Assembly: GCA_963774305.1 (NCBI GenBank)
Contig: CAVZEM010000003.1
Location: 240,735 to 304,734 of the forward strand
Reading direction: 5' to 3'
DNA length: 64,000 nucleotides
DNA from: DASUPK01 sp963774305
GTDB lineage: Bacteria > Actinomycetota > Thermoleophilia > Solirubrobacterales > 70-9
The notes beneath the pieces are model-generated. The model was given only the letters and a program-made list of their open reading frames with translations, was not told the origin of the DNA and made no database searches. Positions within the stretch are counted from its first letter, which is position 1, and the number at the start of each line of letters is the position of its first letter. Position numbers and translations under genes: made by a program. Of the stretch, positions 1-7,680 are shown piece by piece.

Positions 1-183
1 GCGCCGGGCGTTGGCCGCGGTGATCCTGCGCTCGCTGGTCGGCTCGACCGCATCGATCGCCAGCACGCCGGCGCGGGTGCGAAGGGTCCCTCCGGCCTTC
101 ACGGTCGGCCGCTTCCAGCGCCGGAAGGCCAGGTCGATCTCGCCGGCAGCGATCCCGTCCAGGGCGCGGCGGTTGAGCAGCAT
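1..183 (-). CDS. ASCH-like domain protein, N-terminal part (cut by window edge)
   Basis: The reverse strand starts ATG at 183 and stays open to the window edge for 61 codons. The start overlaps the stop of the upstream endonuclease IV gene by one base (TGATG), so the two look translationally coupled. The N-terminus (MLLNRRALDGIAAGEIDLAF, then a basic RRWKRPTVKAGG stretch) resembles small actinobacterial proteins usually labelled ASCH domain, a predicted RNA-binding fold. The family call is from memory of similar proteins, not from an alignment. The C-terminus lies outside the window. Confidence 0.55.
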   Translation of the reverse strand, partial: MLLNRRALDGIAAGEIDLAFRRWKRPTVKAGGTLRTRAGVLAIDAVEPTSERRITAANARR

Positions 184-1043
184 CAGCCGCGAGCGCGGAT
201 GCCCTCGCGCAGCAACCGGCGGGTCAGCTGCACGTCCTTCAGGTCCGTGGCGCCGCCGTCGATCCCCGGCCCCTCCAGCACCGCCGGAACGTCTTGAAAC
301 CGCGGCTCGCTGAGAAATGCCCGGAACCCCTGCCGCCCGATCGCGCCCTTGCCGATCGGGGCGTGGCGGTCGCGGTTCGACCCCCGTGCGTCGCGTGAGT
401 CGTTCACGTGGAGGAGCTTGAGCTGCTTCAGCCCGATCTTCGAGTCGATCTCGTCGGCGAGGTCACTAACACCTTCGAGGGTGCGGACGTCGTAGCCGGT
501 CGCGTGCAGGTGGCAGGAGTCGATGCAGAGGCCGAGTCGCCTCGGGCCGCCCGTCTTGTCGATCAGCTCGGCGGTCTCGTCGAAGTCACGGCCGAGCAGC
601 TGCGGCGAGCCTGCCGTGTTCTCGTAGATGATCGGGCAGCGCTCCGAGCGAGCCAGCGCCTCCTTGATCAGGCCGATCGCGCGCTTCCGGGCGTTGGTCC
701 GGGTGTCGTCCTTGAGAGCGCCCGGATGCACCACGACGCCAAGCGCCCCGATTCCGTCGCCGACGCGCAGGGCATGGGTGAGCGACTCGAGGCTCTTGCT
801 CCGCATCTCCCTGTCCTTCGCCGCCGGGTTGATCAGGTAGATCATGTGGATGGCGACCACCGCGACCCGGGAGGCCTCCATCGTCTCGCGGAACGCGGTG
901 AAGTCCTCGTCGGAGTAGCGCGTCGGGCGCCACATCCTCGGACTCTGGTTGAAGATCTGGATCGCCTCGCAGCGGCGCTCCTCGGCACGCTCGATGGCCT
1001 TGGGCAGGCCACCCCCTGTGGAAACATGGGCGCCGATCAGCAT
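183..1043 (-). CDS. nfo: Endonuclease IV (AP endonuclease)
   Basis: Encodes 286 aa, the usual length for bacterial endonuclease IV, a three-zinc TIM-barrel enzyme that cleaves DNA 5' of abasic sites in base-excision repair. The start MLIGAHVSTGGG is the canonical family N-terminus. Candidate metal ligands appear in order: H66 (IHMIYLIN), H106 (VHPGALK), E141 (YENTAG), D175 and H178 (CIDSCHLH), followed by HVNDSRD and DRHAPIG near residues 212-230 and the EGP motif near 258. The ATG at 1043 overlaps the divergent gltX start, so neither gene can have a conventional 5' UTR outside the other. The 3' end couples to the ASCH-like gene. The call is secure. Confidence 0.96.
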   Translation of the reverse strand: MLIGAHVSTGGGLPKAIERAEERRCEAIQIFNQSPRMWRPTRYSDEDFTAFRETMEASRVAVVAIHMIYLINPAAKDREMRSKSLESLTHALRVGDGIGALGVVVHPGALKDDTRTNARKRAIGLIKEALARSERCPIIYENTAGSPQLLGRDFDETAELIDKTGGPRRLGLCIDSCHLHATGYDVRTLEGVSDLADEIDSKIGLKQLKLLHVNDSRDARGSNRDRHAPIGKGAIGRQGFRAFLSEPRFQDVPAVLEGPGIDGGATDLKDVQLTRRLLREGIRARG

Positions 1044-2451
1044 GATGAGCTCAGATCAAGCCTCAGATCCATCAGTCCCCGTTCGGGTCCGCTTCGCCCC
1101 GTCACCGACGGGCGCCCTCCACATCGGGGGAGCGAGGACGGCACTGTACAACTGGCTCTACGCGCGCGGCCGGAGCGGGCAGATGGTCCTTCGGATCGAG
1201 GACACCGATCGCGAGCGGTCGACTCCCGAGAACGTCGAGCAGATCCTCGACGCCCTCCGCTGGCTCGAGCTCGATTGGGACGAGGGGCCGATCAGCCAGG
1301 CTGAGCGGGCGGACCGCCACCGCGAGGCGCTGGATCGGCTGCTCGAGGCGGACCTGGCCTACCGGGACACGGCGACGGCCGAGGACGTCGGGGCCTGGAA
1401 GAAGGAGCACGCCAACCGGGGCTATCGCGGGACGCCGAGCGACGATCCGGGGGCGGCCATCCGGCTCAAGGTCCCGGACGAGGGGGACACGGTCGTCGAG
1501 GACGAGATCCGCGGGGAAGTGCGCTTCCCGAATGAGGCCTCGGATGACTTCGTGGTCGCCCGGGCCGATGGATCCGTCCTCTACAACTTCGCCGTCGCGG
1601 TGGACGACGCCGAAATGGGGATCACCCACGTGATCCGTGGCGACGACCACCTCTCCAACACCCCGAAGCAGCTGCTGGTGATGGAGGCGCTCGGGGAGGC
1701 GCCCCCTCGCTATGCGCACCTGCCCCTGCTCCACGGGCCCGACGGCAAGAAGCTCTCCAAGCGGCACGGCGCCGCGAGCGTCCAGGAGCTTCGCGACGCC
1801 GGATACCTGCCGGCCGCGGTCCGCAACTACCTGGCCCTGCTCGGCTGGGGCACCCAGGACGACACGACGATCATGTCCACCGACGAGCTGATCGAGCGGT
1901 TCGACGTCGCCGACGTGGGGCGCGCCAGCGCGATCTTCGACGAGCAGAAGCTCCGCTGGCTCAACGGGCGCTTCATGCGGGAGATGGACCTCGATACGTA
2001 CACCGAGGTGGTTGCCCGCCACCTCGGCCGCGAGCCCGACGAGCGCCTGCGCGCCGCCTGCGAGATCGCGCAGGAGAAGGCCCAGACGCTGGACGAGGTC
2101 TGGCCGCTGATCCGCTTCCTCTTCGAGGACCCGGAGACCGACGAGAAGGCCTGGAGGAAGGTCATGAAGGACGGGGCCCTGCCCCTGCTCAGCGAGGCTC
2201 TCGAGGCGTTGAGGGGCGCCGAGCACTTCGAGCCGGCCGAGCTGGAAAGCTCGCTCGGGCGCATCCTCGCCGAGCACGACGTGAAGCCGGGAAAGCTCTA
2301 CCAGCCGATCAGGGTCGCGATCACGGGCACCTCCGTCTCGCCGGGGATCTTCGAGTCGCTCTCGGTCCTCGGCAAGGAGCGCTCGCTGGAGCGAATCGAA
2401 AGAGCCATTCAGCGGCTTTCCACGGATGGCCACAGCGGAACTTCTAGGTAG
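1042..2451 (+). CDS. gltX: Glutamyl-tRNA synthetase
   Basis: Class I aminoacyl-tRNA synthetase charging tRNA-Glu in the cytoplasm. The catalytic N-terminus has VRFAPSPTGALHIGGART, containing the HIGH signature as HIGG, then RIEDTDRERS. The KMSKS signature is KKLSKRHG about residue 235, and a helical anticodon-binding domain follows. Length is 468-469 aa. Two tandem ATGs (1042, 1045) are both possible; the reading frame is open farther upstream but that part lies antisense to nfo and shows no family similarity. gatCAB is present at 16.2-19.6 kb and no glutaminyl-tRNA synthetase is seen here, so this enzyme may also misacylate tRNA-Gln (inference). Confidence 0.95.
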   Translation: MMSSDQASDPSVPVRVRFAPSPTGALHIGGARTALYNWLYARGRSGQMVLRIEDTDRERSTPENVEQILDALRWLELDWDEGPISQAERADRHREALDRLLEADLAYRDTATAEDVGAWKKEHANRGYRGTPSDDPGAAIRLKVPDEGDTVVEDEIRGEVRFPNEASDDFVVARADGSVLYNFAVAVDDAEMGITHVIRGDDHLSNTPKQLLVMEALGEAPPRYAHLPLLHGPDGKKLSKRHGAASVQELRDAGYLPAAVRNYLALLGWGTQDDTTIMSTDELIERFDVADVGRASAIFDEQKLRWLNGRFMREMDLDTYTEVVARHLGREPDERLRAACEIAQEKAQTLDEVWPLIRFLFEDPETDEKAWRKVMKDGALPLLSEALEALRGAEHFEPAELESSLGRILAEHDVKPGKLYQPIRVAITGTSVSPGIFESLSVLGKERSLERIERAIQRLSTDGHSGTSR

Positions 2452-2500
2452 ATCAACGCACGGGCTAAACAATCGGCGCAGGCGTGCCGATGAGTGACCC

Positions 2501-3556
2501 ATGGCTACAGCAGCCGCTTCCGGACGCAGCACCCAGAGAGGCGCACGTGGCGAGGGCCGCGGGCGCGTCCTGGCCGCCGCCTTCGACGAGGCCGAGCGCC
2601 AGCCGGCCCTTCAGGAGGGCCGCCAGCAGGCCCTCGAGCAGGTAAGTCGCGGCGCCCCGCCACACGAGGTCGCAGCCGTGGTCGAGGCCGACGTGGGGCT
2701 CACCTCCGCCATCATCCGCGCCGCCGGCCAGATCCAGGGCGGCGGGCGAATCCGCAGCGTCACCGACGGCGTCGAGCGGCTCGGCCCGGGCGCGGTCGAG
2801 GCGATCCTGCGCTCCGCCCCCTCCTACGACATCTTCAACGGCGACGGCCGTCTGGCCCTCGCACCCGACCGCTTTCGCCTGCACGCCCTCGCCGTCCAAC
2901 GGGCCGCGGATCGGATCGCCGAGCTGAGCGGCATCGGCGACCGCGACGAGCTCGCCCTGGCGGCGATCCTCCACGACATCGGCCGGCCTGTCCTGGCGCG
3001 CCTCCATCCGGGCTATGCCGAGCGGTTCGACCGCCGCGCAGCCACGCCCGATGACCGCATTGCCGAGGAGCGGCGCGAGCTCGGTATCGACCACGCCCTG
3101 GTCGGCGGGGTCCTCACCCGGCGCTGGGGCGTCCACGCCCGCATCGCCGAGGCCATCGAGCGCCATCACACCCGCCAGGCAGAGGGCATGGGAGCCGTGA
3201 TCCGCGTCGCGGACATGGTCGCCGCCCATATCGAGGACTGTCCGGTCAGCACCCAGGACCTCGTCGAGGCCGCGCAGAACTGCGGCATGGACGAGGAGGC
3301 GGTGCGCCAGGTCCTCTACGAGCTTCCCCAGGGCAAGGGGTCACGTCGCCGGGCCACGGGCCCGTGTCCACTCTCCTCGCGAGAGCTGGACGTCCTCCGG
3401 CGTCTCGCCGAGGGCAAGGTCTACAAGCAGATCGCCGTCGAGCTGGATCTTTCGGCGAGCACGGTTCGCAGCCACCTGCACAACGTGTACGGCAAGCTGG
3501 GCGCCCTGGACCGCGCGCAGGCGGTTCTCATGGCGACCGAGCAAGGCTGGATCTAG
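2501..3556 (+). CDS. HDOD/HD-domain protein with C-terminal LuxR-type HTH
   Basis: 351 aa. Residues about 25-280 form an HDOD-like helical domain with a retained HD metal motif (AAILHDIGRP, H158-D159) and later helices including ERHHTRQ. Residues about 290-335 are a GerE/LuxR DNA-binding helix-turn-helix (LSSRELDVLRRLAEG, STVRSHLHNVYGKLG). HDOD proteins are signalling or regulatory scaffolds; the HTH implies direct promoter binding. No receiver or sensor domain is present. The target is unknown. The gene follows gltX by 49 nt, and its 3' end overlaps the convergent VanZ-like gene by 29 nt. The ATG at 2501 is preceded by no strong Shine-Dalgarno. Confidence 0.8.
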   Translation: MATAAASGRSTQRGARGEGRGRVLAAAFDEAERQPALQEGRQQALEQVSRGAPPHEVAAVVEADVGLTSAIIRAAGQIQGGGRIRSVTDGVERLGPGAVEAILRSAPSYDIFNGDGRLALAPDRFRLHALAVQRAADRIAELSGIGDRDELALAAILHDIGRPVLARLHPGYAERFDRRAATPDDRIAEERRELGIDHALVGGVLTRRWGVHARIAEAIERHHTRQAEGMGAVIRVADMVAAHIEDCPVSTQDLVEAAQNCGMDEEAVRQVLYELPQGKGSRRRATGPCPLSSRELDVLRRLAEGKVYKQIAVELDLSASTVRSHLHNVYGKLGALDRAQAVLMATEQGWI

Positions 3557-3953
3557 AGGTTCTGCCTCTTGCGTGGGTCCGCCCCCAGCCGGTGGGGGCG
3601 GACCGACGCATCGCGATCAGCAGGGCCGCGATCGCCATTCCGATCGCGTCGATGCCCACGTCCCGCGGCGTTCCGGTGCGGCCGCGCACGAAGGTCTGGT
3701 GGAACTCATCCGTGCACGCGTAGGCGAGCGCGATGCAGACCGCCACCAGAACGGGCCGCCTGACCACGCCCTGGAGCGCCCACGCCCAGAGCGCCGTCAA
3801 CAGCGCGTAGCCGATGATGTGGCCGAGCTTTCGGCCCACGATCACCCACCAGGCATGGTGCGCCCCCGCGGGCTGTGCCGAGAACCAGAAGATCACACCC
3901 ATCAGGGCGATTGGCGCAAGGGCGCAGAGCAGGGCGCGGTTGCGGCGATTCAA
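3528..3953 (-). CDS. VanZ-like membrane protein
   Basis: 141 aa with about four hydrophobic helices. The VanZ family pattern is visible: GRKLGHIIGYALLTALW, then ACTDEFHQTFVRGRTGTPRD followed by a last helix starting IDAIGMAIA. The DEFHQ and R-G-R-x-x-D positions are the conserved core. The founder VanZ gives low-level teicoplanin resistance, but most homologues are uncharacterised integral membrane proteins, so no resistance role is claimed. The start is TTG at 3953. An internal ATG at residue 19 would remove part of the first helix and is less likely. The C-terminus is basic and overlaps the HDOD-LuxR gene tail-to-tail. Confidence 0.75.
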   Translation of the reverse strand: MNRRNRALLCALAPIALMGVIFWFSAQPAGAHHAWWVIVGRKLGHIIGYALLTALWAWALQGVVRRPVLVAVCIALAYACTDEFHQTFVRGRTGTPRDVGIDAIGMAIAALLIAMRRSAPTGWGRTHARGRTSRSSLARSP

Positions 3954-3986
3954 CGCAACGCCGCCCGGCCCGCTAAAACGGATGTA

Positions 3987-4385
3987 GTGATCTCGGTCAC
4001 CTCCAAGTCACGTTACGCGGTGGTCGCGCTGGCCGAGCTGGCGCGCGCGGGCGAGAGCCCGATGCCGATCGGCCAGGTCGCCGAGCGCCGCGGCATCCCG
4101 GTCCAGTTCCTCGAACAGCTCTTCTCGACGCTGCGCCGAGCCGGGATCCTGGTCAGCCACCGCGGCGCCAAGGGCGGCTACACGCTGGCCCGGCCGGCGG
4201 ATCAGATCAACGTCCTCGAGGTCGTTCAGGCACTCGACGGCGTGGTCGGCCAGGAGGGCAAGGAGGCCGGTGGGATCTGGGAGGAGGGGGTGGAGTCGTT
4301 GCGCGCGACCTTCCGCTCCACGACGATCGCCGACATCGCCCGCCGCGAGGCCGAGGAGGCCGGCGCGGGCATGTACCACATTTAG
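3987..4385 (+). CDS. Rrf2-family transcriptional regulator lacking Fe-S cysteines
   Basis: 132 aa from the GTG at 3987. The Rrf2 winged-helix N-terminus is clear: SKSRYAVVALAELARAG, QFLEQLFSTLRRAGIL, SHRGAKGGYTLARPADQI. IscR- and NsrR-type members carry three cysteines for a cluster; this protein has no cysteine at all, as in CymR-type regulators that sense cysteine status through protein interaction. The next genes on this strand for metabolism are cysK-cysE (5283-7004), which supports a cysteine-regulon role by context only. A TAAAAC element 7 nt before the GTG may be a -10 box. The frame upstream of the GTG is open but overlaps the VanZ gene. Confidence 0.8.
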   Translation: MISVTSKSRYAVVALAELARAGESPMPIGQVAERRGIPVQFLEQLFSTLRRAGILVSHRGAKGGYTLARPADQINVLEVVQALDGVVGQEGKEAGGIWEEGVESLRATFRSTTIADIARREAEEAGAGMYHI

Positions 4386-4552
4386 ATCTCACGTCCGACT
4401 CCGCATAGATACGCCGAAAACGCCCCGCTGGACCCCGCTGGATCACGCCTGGCATTGGCGCCCACTGGCGCACAACTGGCGCAACGGGCAACGGGGTGAC
4501 CACCGCTTTGCATGGGAAAGCAGCACCGCCGCAGCGAGATACTGCGTGGGCG

Positions 4553-4609
4553 ATGTCGGAAGAGAACGTCGAGGTGGTGCGGCGCTACGTAGGCGTGGCC
4601 CGGGTCTAG
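4553..4609 (+). pseudogene. SnoaL-like gene remnant (first 18 codons)
   Basis: ATG at 4553 opens an 18-codon frame, MSEENVEVVRRYVGVARV, then TAG. The first residues match the usual N-terminus of thermoleophilial SnoaL-like proteins and resemble the intact SnoaL gene just downstream on the other strand (MSEQDVATVKAAYESF). The rest of the domain is missing. The surrounding 4386-4626 stretch otherwise shows no gene; it holds repeated TGGCGC units around 4452-4482. The remnant call is inference from a short match. Confidence 0.4.
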
Positions 4610-4626
4610 CGCGAAGGATCCCGCCT

Positions 4627-5019
4627 CTAGCTCCAGGCGGCTGCCCAGGCGTCCTGGTCGACCTTGTTCTCGAACCGGACCACCTTGCCGTCGCGCATGG
4701 TGTTGCGGTGCTCGAACGGTGCATCGAGCACCGCGCCGCTCTTGCTCTTGCCCTTGAAGCGTCCCTTGACGACGACGGTGTCGCCCTGGTCCTCTACCTC
4801 ATCGATGTCCGCCGAGAACTCATCGAAGTTCTCGGGCACGGTCGCGAACACGTCCTGGGCGACGCTGTCGGGCCCCGTGAACGTCCCGGAGGGAGCGCTG
4901 CCGCCGCCGGGCTCGATCCACTCGATCTGATCGTCATAAGCGACCAGCACGGCTGGGATGTCGCCCTGGTTGAAGCTCTCGTAGGCGGCTTTAACTGTGG
5001 CCACGTCTTGCTCTGACAT
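4627..5019 (-). CDS. SnoaL-like (NTF2 fold) protein
   Basis: 130 aa, typical for the SnoaL/NTF2-like superfamily, with MSEQDVATVKAAYESFNQGD as the opening helix, then a D-x-I-x-W-x-x-P strand (DDQIEWIEPGG), a central helix (GPDSVAQDVFATV) and C-terminal strands ending in FEHRNTMRDGKVVRFE. Members are small cone-shaped proteins that bind or isomerise hydrophobic ligands; substrate cannot be inferred. The ATG at 5019 is preceded by a good Shine-Dalgarno (GAGGAGAAG). The gene stands alone, divergent from cysK with a 263-nt gap. It may be a relative of the adjacent remnant at 4553. Confidence 0.75.
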   Translation of the reverse strand: MSEQDVATVKAAYESFNQGDIPAVLVAYDDQIEWIEPGGGSAPSGTFTGPDSVAQDVFATVPENFDEFSADIDEVEDQGDTVVVKGRFKGKSKSGAVLDAPFEHRNTMRDGKVVRFENKVDQDAWAAAWS

Positions 5020-5252
5020 ATCTTCTCCTCGCAGAGGGAAACCGTTCAGCCAACCCTATTGCAGGGAGGGCGTCGCGTCATGCTGAACAAGTGAGCCGTC
5101 GTGCGGGCGGCGGTGGCCTCGCTGCCGCCCGCGAGCAGGTCGTTACTGGCGGATCCAGTGGCGCACAGAGGCTGGATATGGCTTCAGGATGCGGCGTCCG
5201 CGCCCAGGTTCGGGAGGTACCACATCTAGCTCCGGCAACGGCAAACCCCCGA

Positions 5253-5282
5253 TACCTGACCCGGTTCCGGTAGTTTTGTTCG
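5253..5282 (+). promoter_or_regulatory. cysK leaderless promoter with overlapping imperfect palindrome
   Basis: TAGTTT at 5271-5276 fits TANNNT and ends 6 nt before the cysK GTG, implying a leaderless mRNA. Just upstream and overlapping it, 5253-5272 is a 20-bp imperfect inverted repeat (8 of 10 pairs match; core TACC...CCGG...GGTA). Its position makes it a candidate operator, possibly for the cysteine-free Rrf2 protein at 3987, by context only. Confidence 0.45.
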
Positions 5283-6236
5283 GTGGCCGGGTCCAATGGA
5301 ACGACTGCGACGCTGCGGGTCGGAGCCGAGAGCTCCGCCGTGGTCGGCAACACGCCGCTCGTGGCGCTCCCGCGCCTCGGCGCCGAGCTGCCCGGCGAGG
5401 TCGTCGCGAAGCTCGAGTTCTTCAATCCCGGCGGTTCGGTCAAGGACCGGATCGGCGTCGCGATGATCGATGCCGCCGAGCGCGACGGGTTGCTGGAGCC
5501 CGGTCGCTCGGTGATCGTCGAGCCCACCAGCGGGAACACCGGTATCGCGCTGGCCCTGGTCGCCGCGGCGCGTGACTACCGGCTGATCCTGACGCTGCCC
5601 GAGGGCATGAGCCGCGAGCGGACCGCGCTGCTCCGCACCTACGGGGCCGAGGTCCACGAGACGCCCTCGCTCGGCGGCATGAACGAGGCCGTGGAGCTGG
5701 CCAATCGTCTCGCCAAGGAGCACGACGGGTTCATCCCGCAGCAGTTCTCCAACCCGGCCAACCCAGAGATCCATCGCCGCACGACGGCGGAGGAGATCTG
5801 GCGGGATCTCGACGGCCAGGTCGATGCGTTCGTCGCCGGCGTCGGCACCGGTGGCACGATCACCGGCGTGGGCCAAGTGCTCAAGGAGCGCCGGCCCGAC
5901 GTCAGGATCGTCGGCGTCGAGCCGGCGGCCTCGCCGGTGCTCTCGGGTGGACAGCCAGGCGCGCACAAGATCCAGGGCATCGGTGCGGGCTTCGTGCCGG
6001 ACGTGCTCGATCGGGACGTGATCGACGAGATCGTCGGGGTGAGCGATGAGGACGCGCTCGACACGGCGCGCGACTCGGCCCAGCGCGAGGGCCTGTTGAT
6101 CGGCATCTCGGCGGGCGCCGCCGTGCGGGCGGCGCTCGATCTCGCCGCGCGCGAGGAGATGGCCGGGAAGCGGATCGTCGTGATCGTGCCCGACTCCGGT
6201 GAGCGATACATGTCGCTGCCGTTCTTCGCCCCGTAA
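5283..6236 (+). CDS. cysK: Cysteine synthase A (O-acetylserine sulfhydrylase)
   Basis: 317 aa fold-type II PLP enzyme converting O-acetylserine and sulfide to cysteine. The PLP lysine is K54 in FNPGGSVKDRIG; the substrate loop is PTSGNTGIAL (81-90); the phosphate-binding glycine loop is GVGTGGTITGVG (near 186); the C-terminal PDSGERY motif is present. Start is GTG 5283, supported by a -10 box 6 nt upstream. The serine acetyltransferase gene follows 30 nt later with its own -10-like element. CysK can form a complex with CysE through the CysE C-terminus, but the CysE here lacks the usual terminal Ile. Confidence 0.95.
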   Translation: MAGSNGTTATLRVGAESSAVVGNTPLVALPRLGAELPGEVVAKLEFFNPGGSVKDRIGVAMIDAAERDGLLEPGRSVIVEPTSGNTGIALALVAAARDYRLILTLPEGMSRERTALLRTYGAEVHETPSLGGMNEAVELANRLAKEHDGFIPQQFSNPANPEIHRRTTAEEIWRDLDGQVDAFVAGVGTGGTITGVGQVLKERRPDVRIVGVEPAASPVLSGGQPGAHKIQGIGAGFVPDVLDRDVIDEIVGVSDEDALDTARDSAQREGLLIGISAGAAVRAALDLAAREEMAGKRIVVIVPDSGERYMSLPFFAP

Positions 6237-6253
6237 GAGCGGCTCCGCCGCCC

Positions 6254-6259
6254 TAAGCT
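6254..6259 (+). promoter_or_regulatory. -10 box of cysE (leaderless)
   Basis: TAAGCT fits TANNNT and ends 7 nt before the cysE ATG at 6267. No Shine-Dalgarno lies between them. Confidence 0.4.
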
Positions 6260-6266
6260 TCTGGGC

Positions 6267-7004
6267 ATGCTTGGCCTGGGAACGCTCCGACGCGTGCTCA
6301 AGGAGGTGTCGGCCGACGTCGCTTCGGCGCGCGAACGCGACCCCGCCGCGCGCGGGATCGGGACACTCGAGATCCTCACCGGCTGGGCCGGGGTGCAGGC
6401 ACTGCTCGCCCACCGCGCCGCCCACGCCCTCTGGGAGGCCGATGTCCCGCTCGTTCCCCGGACGATCGCCTACACCAGCCGGGCGATCACGGGGGTCGAG
6501 ATTCACCCGGCGGCCAGGATCGGATCCGACTTCTTCATCGATCACGGCTCCGGCGTGGTGATCGGGGAGACCTCCGAGATCGGCGACCGGGTGACGCTCT
6601 ACCAGGGGGTGACGCTGGGCGGCACCGGTTTCGCACGCGGGAAGCGCCACCCCACGCTCGACGACGACGTCACGGTCGGCTCGGGCGCCAAGCTGCTCGG
6701 GCCCGTGACCGTCGGGAGGAACGCGAAGGTCGGCGCCAACACCGTCGTGATCGAGGACGTGCCGCCGCAGACCACTGTCGTCGGCAACCCCGGGCATCCC
6801 GTTCGCGTCGAGGGGCGTCCCGTCGAGGGACCGGACACAGATTGGATCCACCTGCCCGACCCGATCGCGGAGGCGCTGAAGGAGCTCTCCGAGCGGATCG
6901 CGGAGCTCGAGAAACGGCTCGCGGACGCCACCGGGGAGGCCGCCAGGGAGGCGGACGTCACCGAGCTGCGGCCCAAGAAGGGGCCGAGCTCCGCCGGTGG
7001 GTGA
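6267..7004 (+). CDS. cysE: Serine O-acetyltransferase
   Basis: 245 aa. Transfers acetyl from acetyl-CoA to serine, the step before CysK. An N-terminal helical domain (about 1-75) precedes a left-handed beta-helix of hexapeptide repeats (75-180). The catalytic dyad is D92-H93 in FIDHGSGVVIGET, followed by LYQGVTLGGTGF. After the hexapeptide domain a charged helical tail (ELSERIAELEKRLADATGEA) runs to the end, which finishes in SSAGG. The classical CysK-binding tail ends in Ile, so the standard cysteine synthase complex may not form here. The 3' end overlaps the next gene by 8 nt. Confidence 0.92.
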   Translation: MLGLGTLRRVLKEVSADVASARERDPAARGIGTLEILTGWAGVQALLAHRAAHALWEADVPLVPRTIAYTSRAITGVEIHPAARIGSDFFIDHGSGVVIGETSEIGDRVTLYQGVTLGGTGFARGKRHPTLDDDVTVGSGAKLLGPVTVGRNAKVGANTVVIEDVPPQTTVVGNPGHPVRVEGRPVEGPDTDWIHLPDPIAEALKELSERIAELEKRLADATGEAAREADVTELRPKKGPSSAGG

Positions 7005-7644
7005 CCGCATTCTCAAGCGACTCTCGCCGATCGTGGCGCTGCTCGCCGCGTTCGCGCTCGCTTCCTGCGGCGGGGGCGGTGACGGTGGAAGCACGAGCTC
7101 CGCGGCCGGCAACCCCGCCGAGGAGGCCCAGGTCGCTCAGGCCATCCGGACCTCGATCATGAGCTCCGACCCCGCCGACTGCATCAAGCTGGAGACGCTG
7201 CGCTTCATGGAGCAGATCCACTTCACGAGGGGCCAAGCCGCGGTCAAGGCCTGTCAGGCGGACGCCCCCGACACCAGTGACGATCCCGACTCGATCGACG
7301 TCGAGAACGTGATCGTCCAAGGCGACAGAGCCACGGCGGACGCATCGTCTACAGGTGGCGGCTTCGACGGCTCCACCCTTGCGCTGGCGCTGATCAAGGA
7401 GGGCGACCAGTGGAAGCTCGACGAGATCACGGCCATACCCGACTTCGATCTCCAGGCTTTCGAAAAGGCCTTCACCCAGCGGCTCGTCACCAACGAGGGC
7501 GTCCAGGCCCAGGCGGTCGGTTGCGTCACCAACGCCCTCAACCAGGCCGGTCCGACCGTGGTCAAGGCCGCCCTGATCAGTGGCAACTCCTCACACCTGC
7601 TCAATCTGATCGGCCCCTGTCTTTCCGGCTCGAACGCCGGTTAG
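6997..7644 (+). CDS. Secreted lipoprotein (paralogue 1)
   Basis: 215 aa from GTG 6997, overlapping cysE. The N-terminus is a lipoprotein signal peptide: basic start, hydrophobic core, lipobox LASC with the lipidated Cys near residue 24, then a Gly-rich linker. The mature domain contains SSDPADCIKLET, TSDDPDSIDV, FDGSTLALALIKEGDQWKLD and a second pair of cysteines (GCVTNAL, LIGPC). These segments recur in the next gene, so the two are tandem duplicates. The DQWKLD strand resembles NTF2-like or DUF4878-type lipoproteins. Function is unknown. It probably sits on the outer face of the membrane. Confidence 0.7.
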   Translation: MGDRILKRLSPIVALLAAFALASCGGGGDGGSTSSAAGNPAEEAQVAQAIRTSIMSSDPADCIKLETLRFMEQIHFTRGQAAVKACQADAPDTSDDPDSIDVENVIVQGDRATADASSTGGGFDGSTLALALIKEGDQWKLDEITAIPDFDLQAFEKAFTQRLVTNEGVQAQAVGCVTNALNQAGPTVVKAALISGNSSHLLNLIGPCLSGSNAG

Positions 7645-7680
7645 ACTGCCGCCGCCCTCGACCCCTCCGAAAGGGTCCGC

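Noticed and set aside
4386..4552. Possible att site or integrase remnant (TGGCGC repeats)
   Set aside because: No tRNA, integrase or flanking direct repeat; evidence too thin to call.
5226..7112. 628-aa open frame on the - strand across cysK-cysE
   Set aside because: Shadow of both cys genes with low-complexity His/Arg/Gly content.
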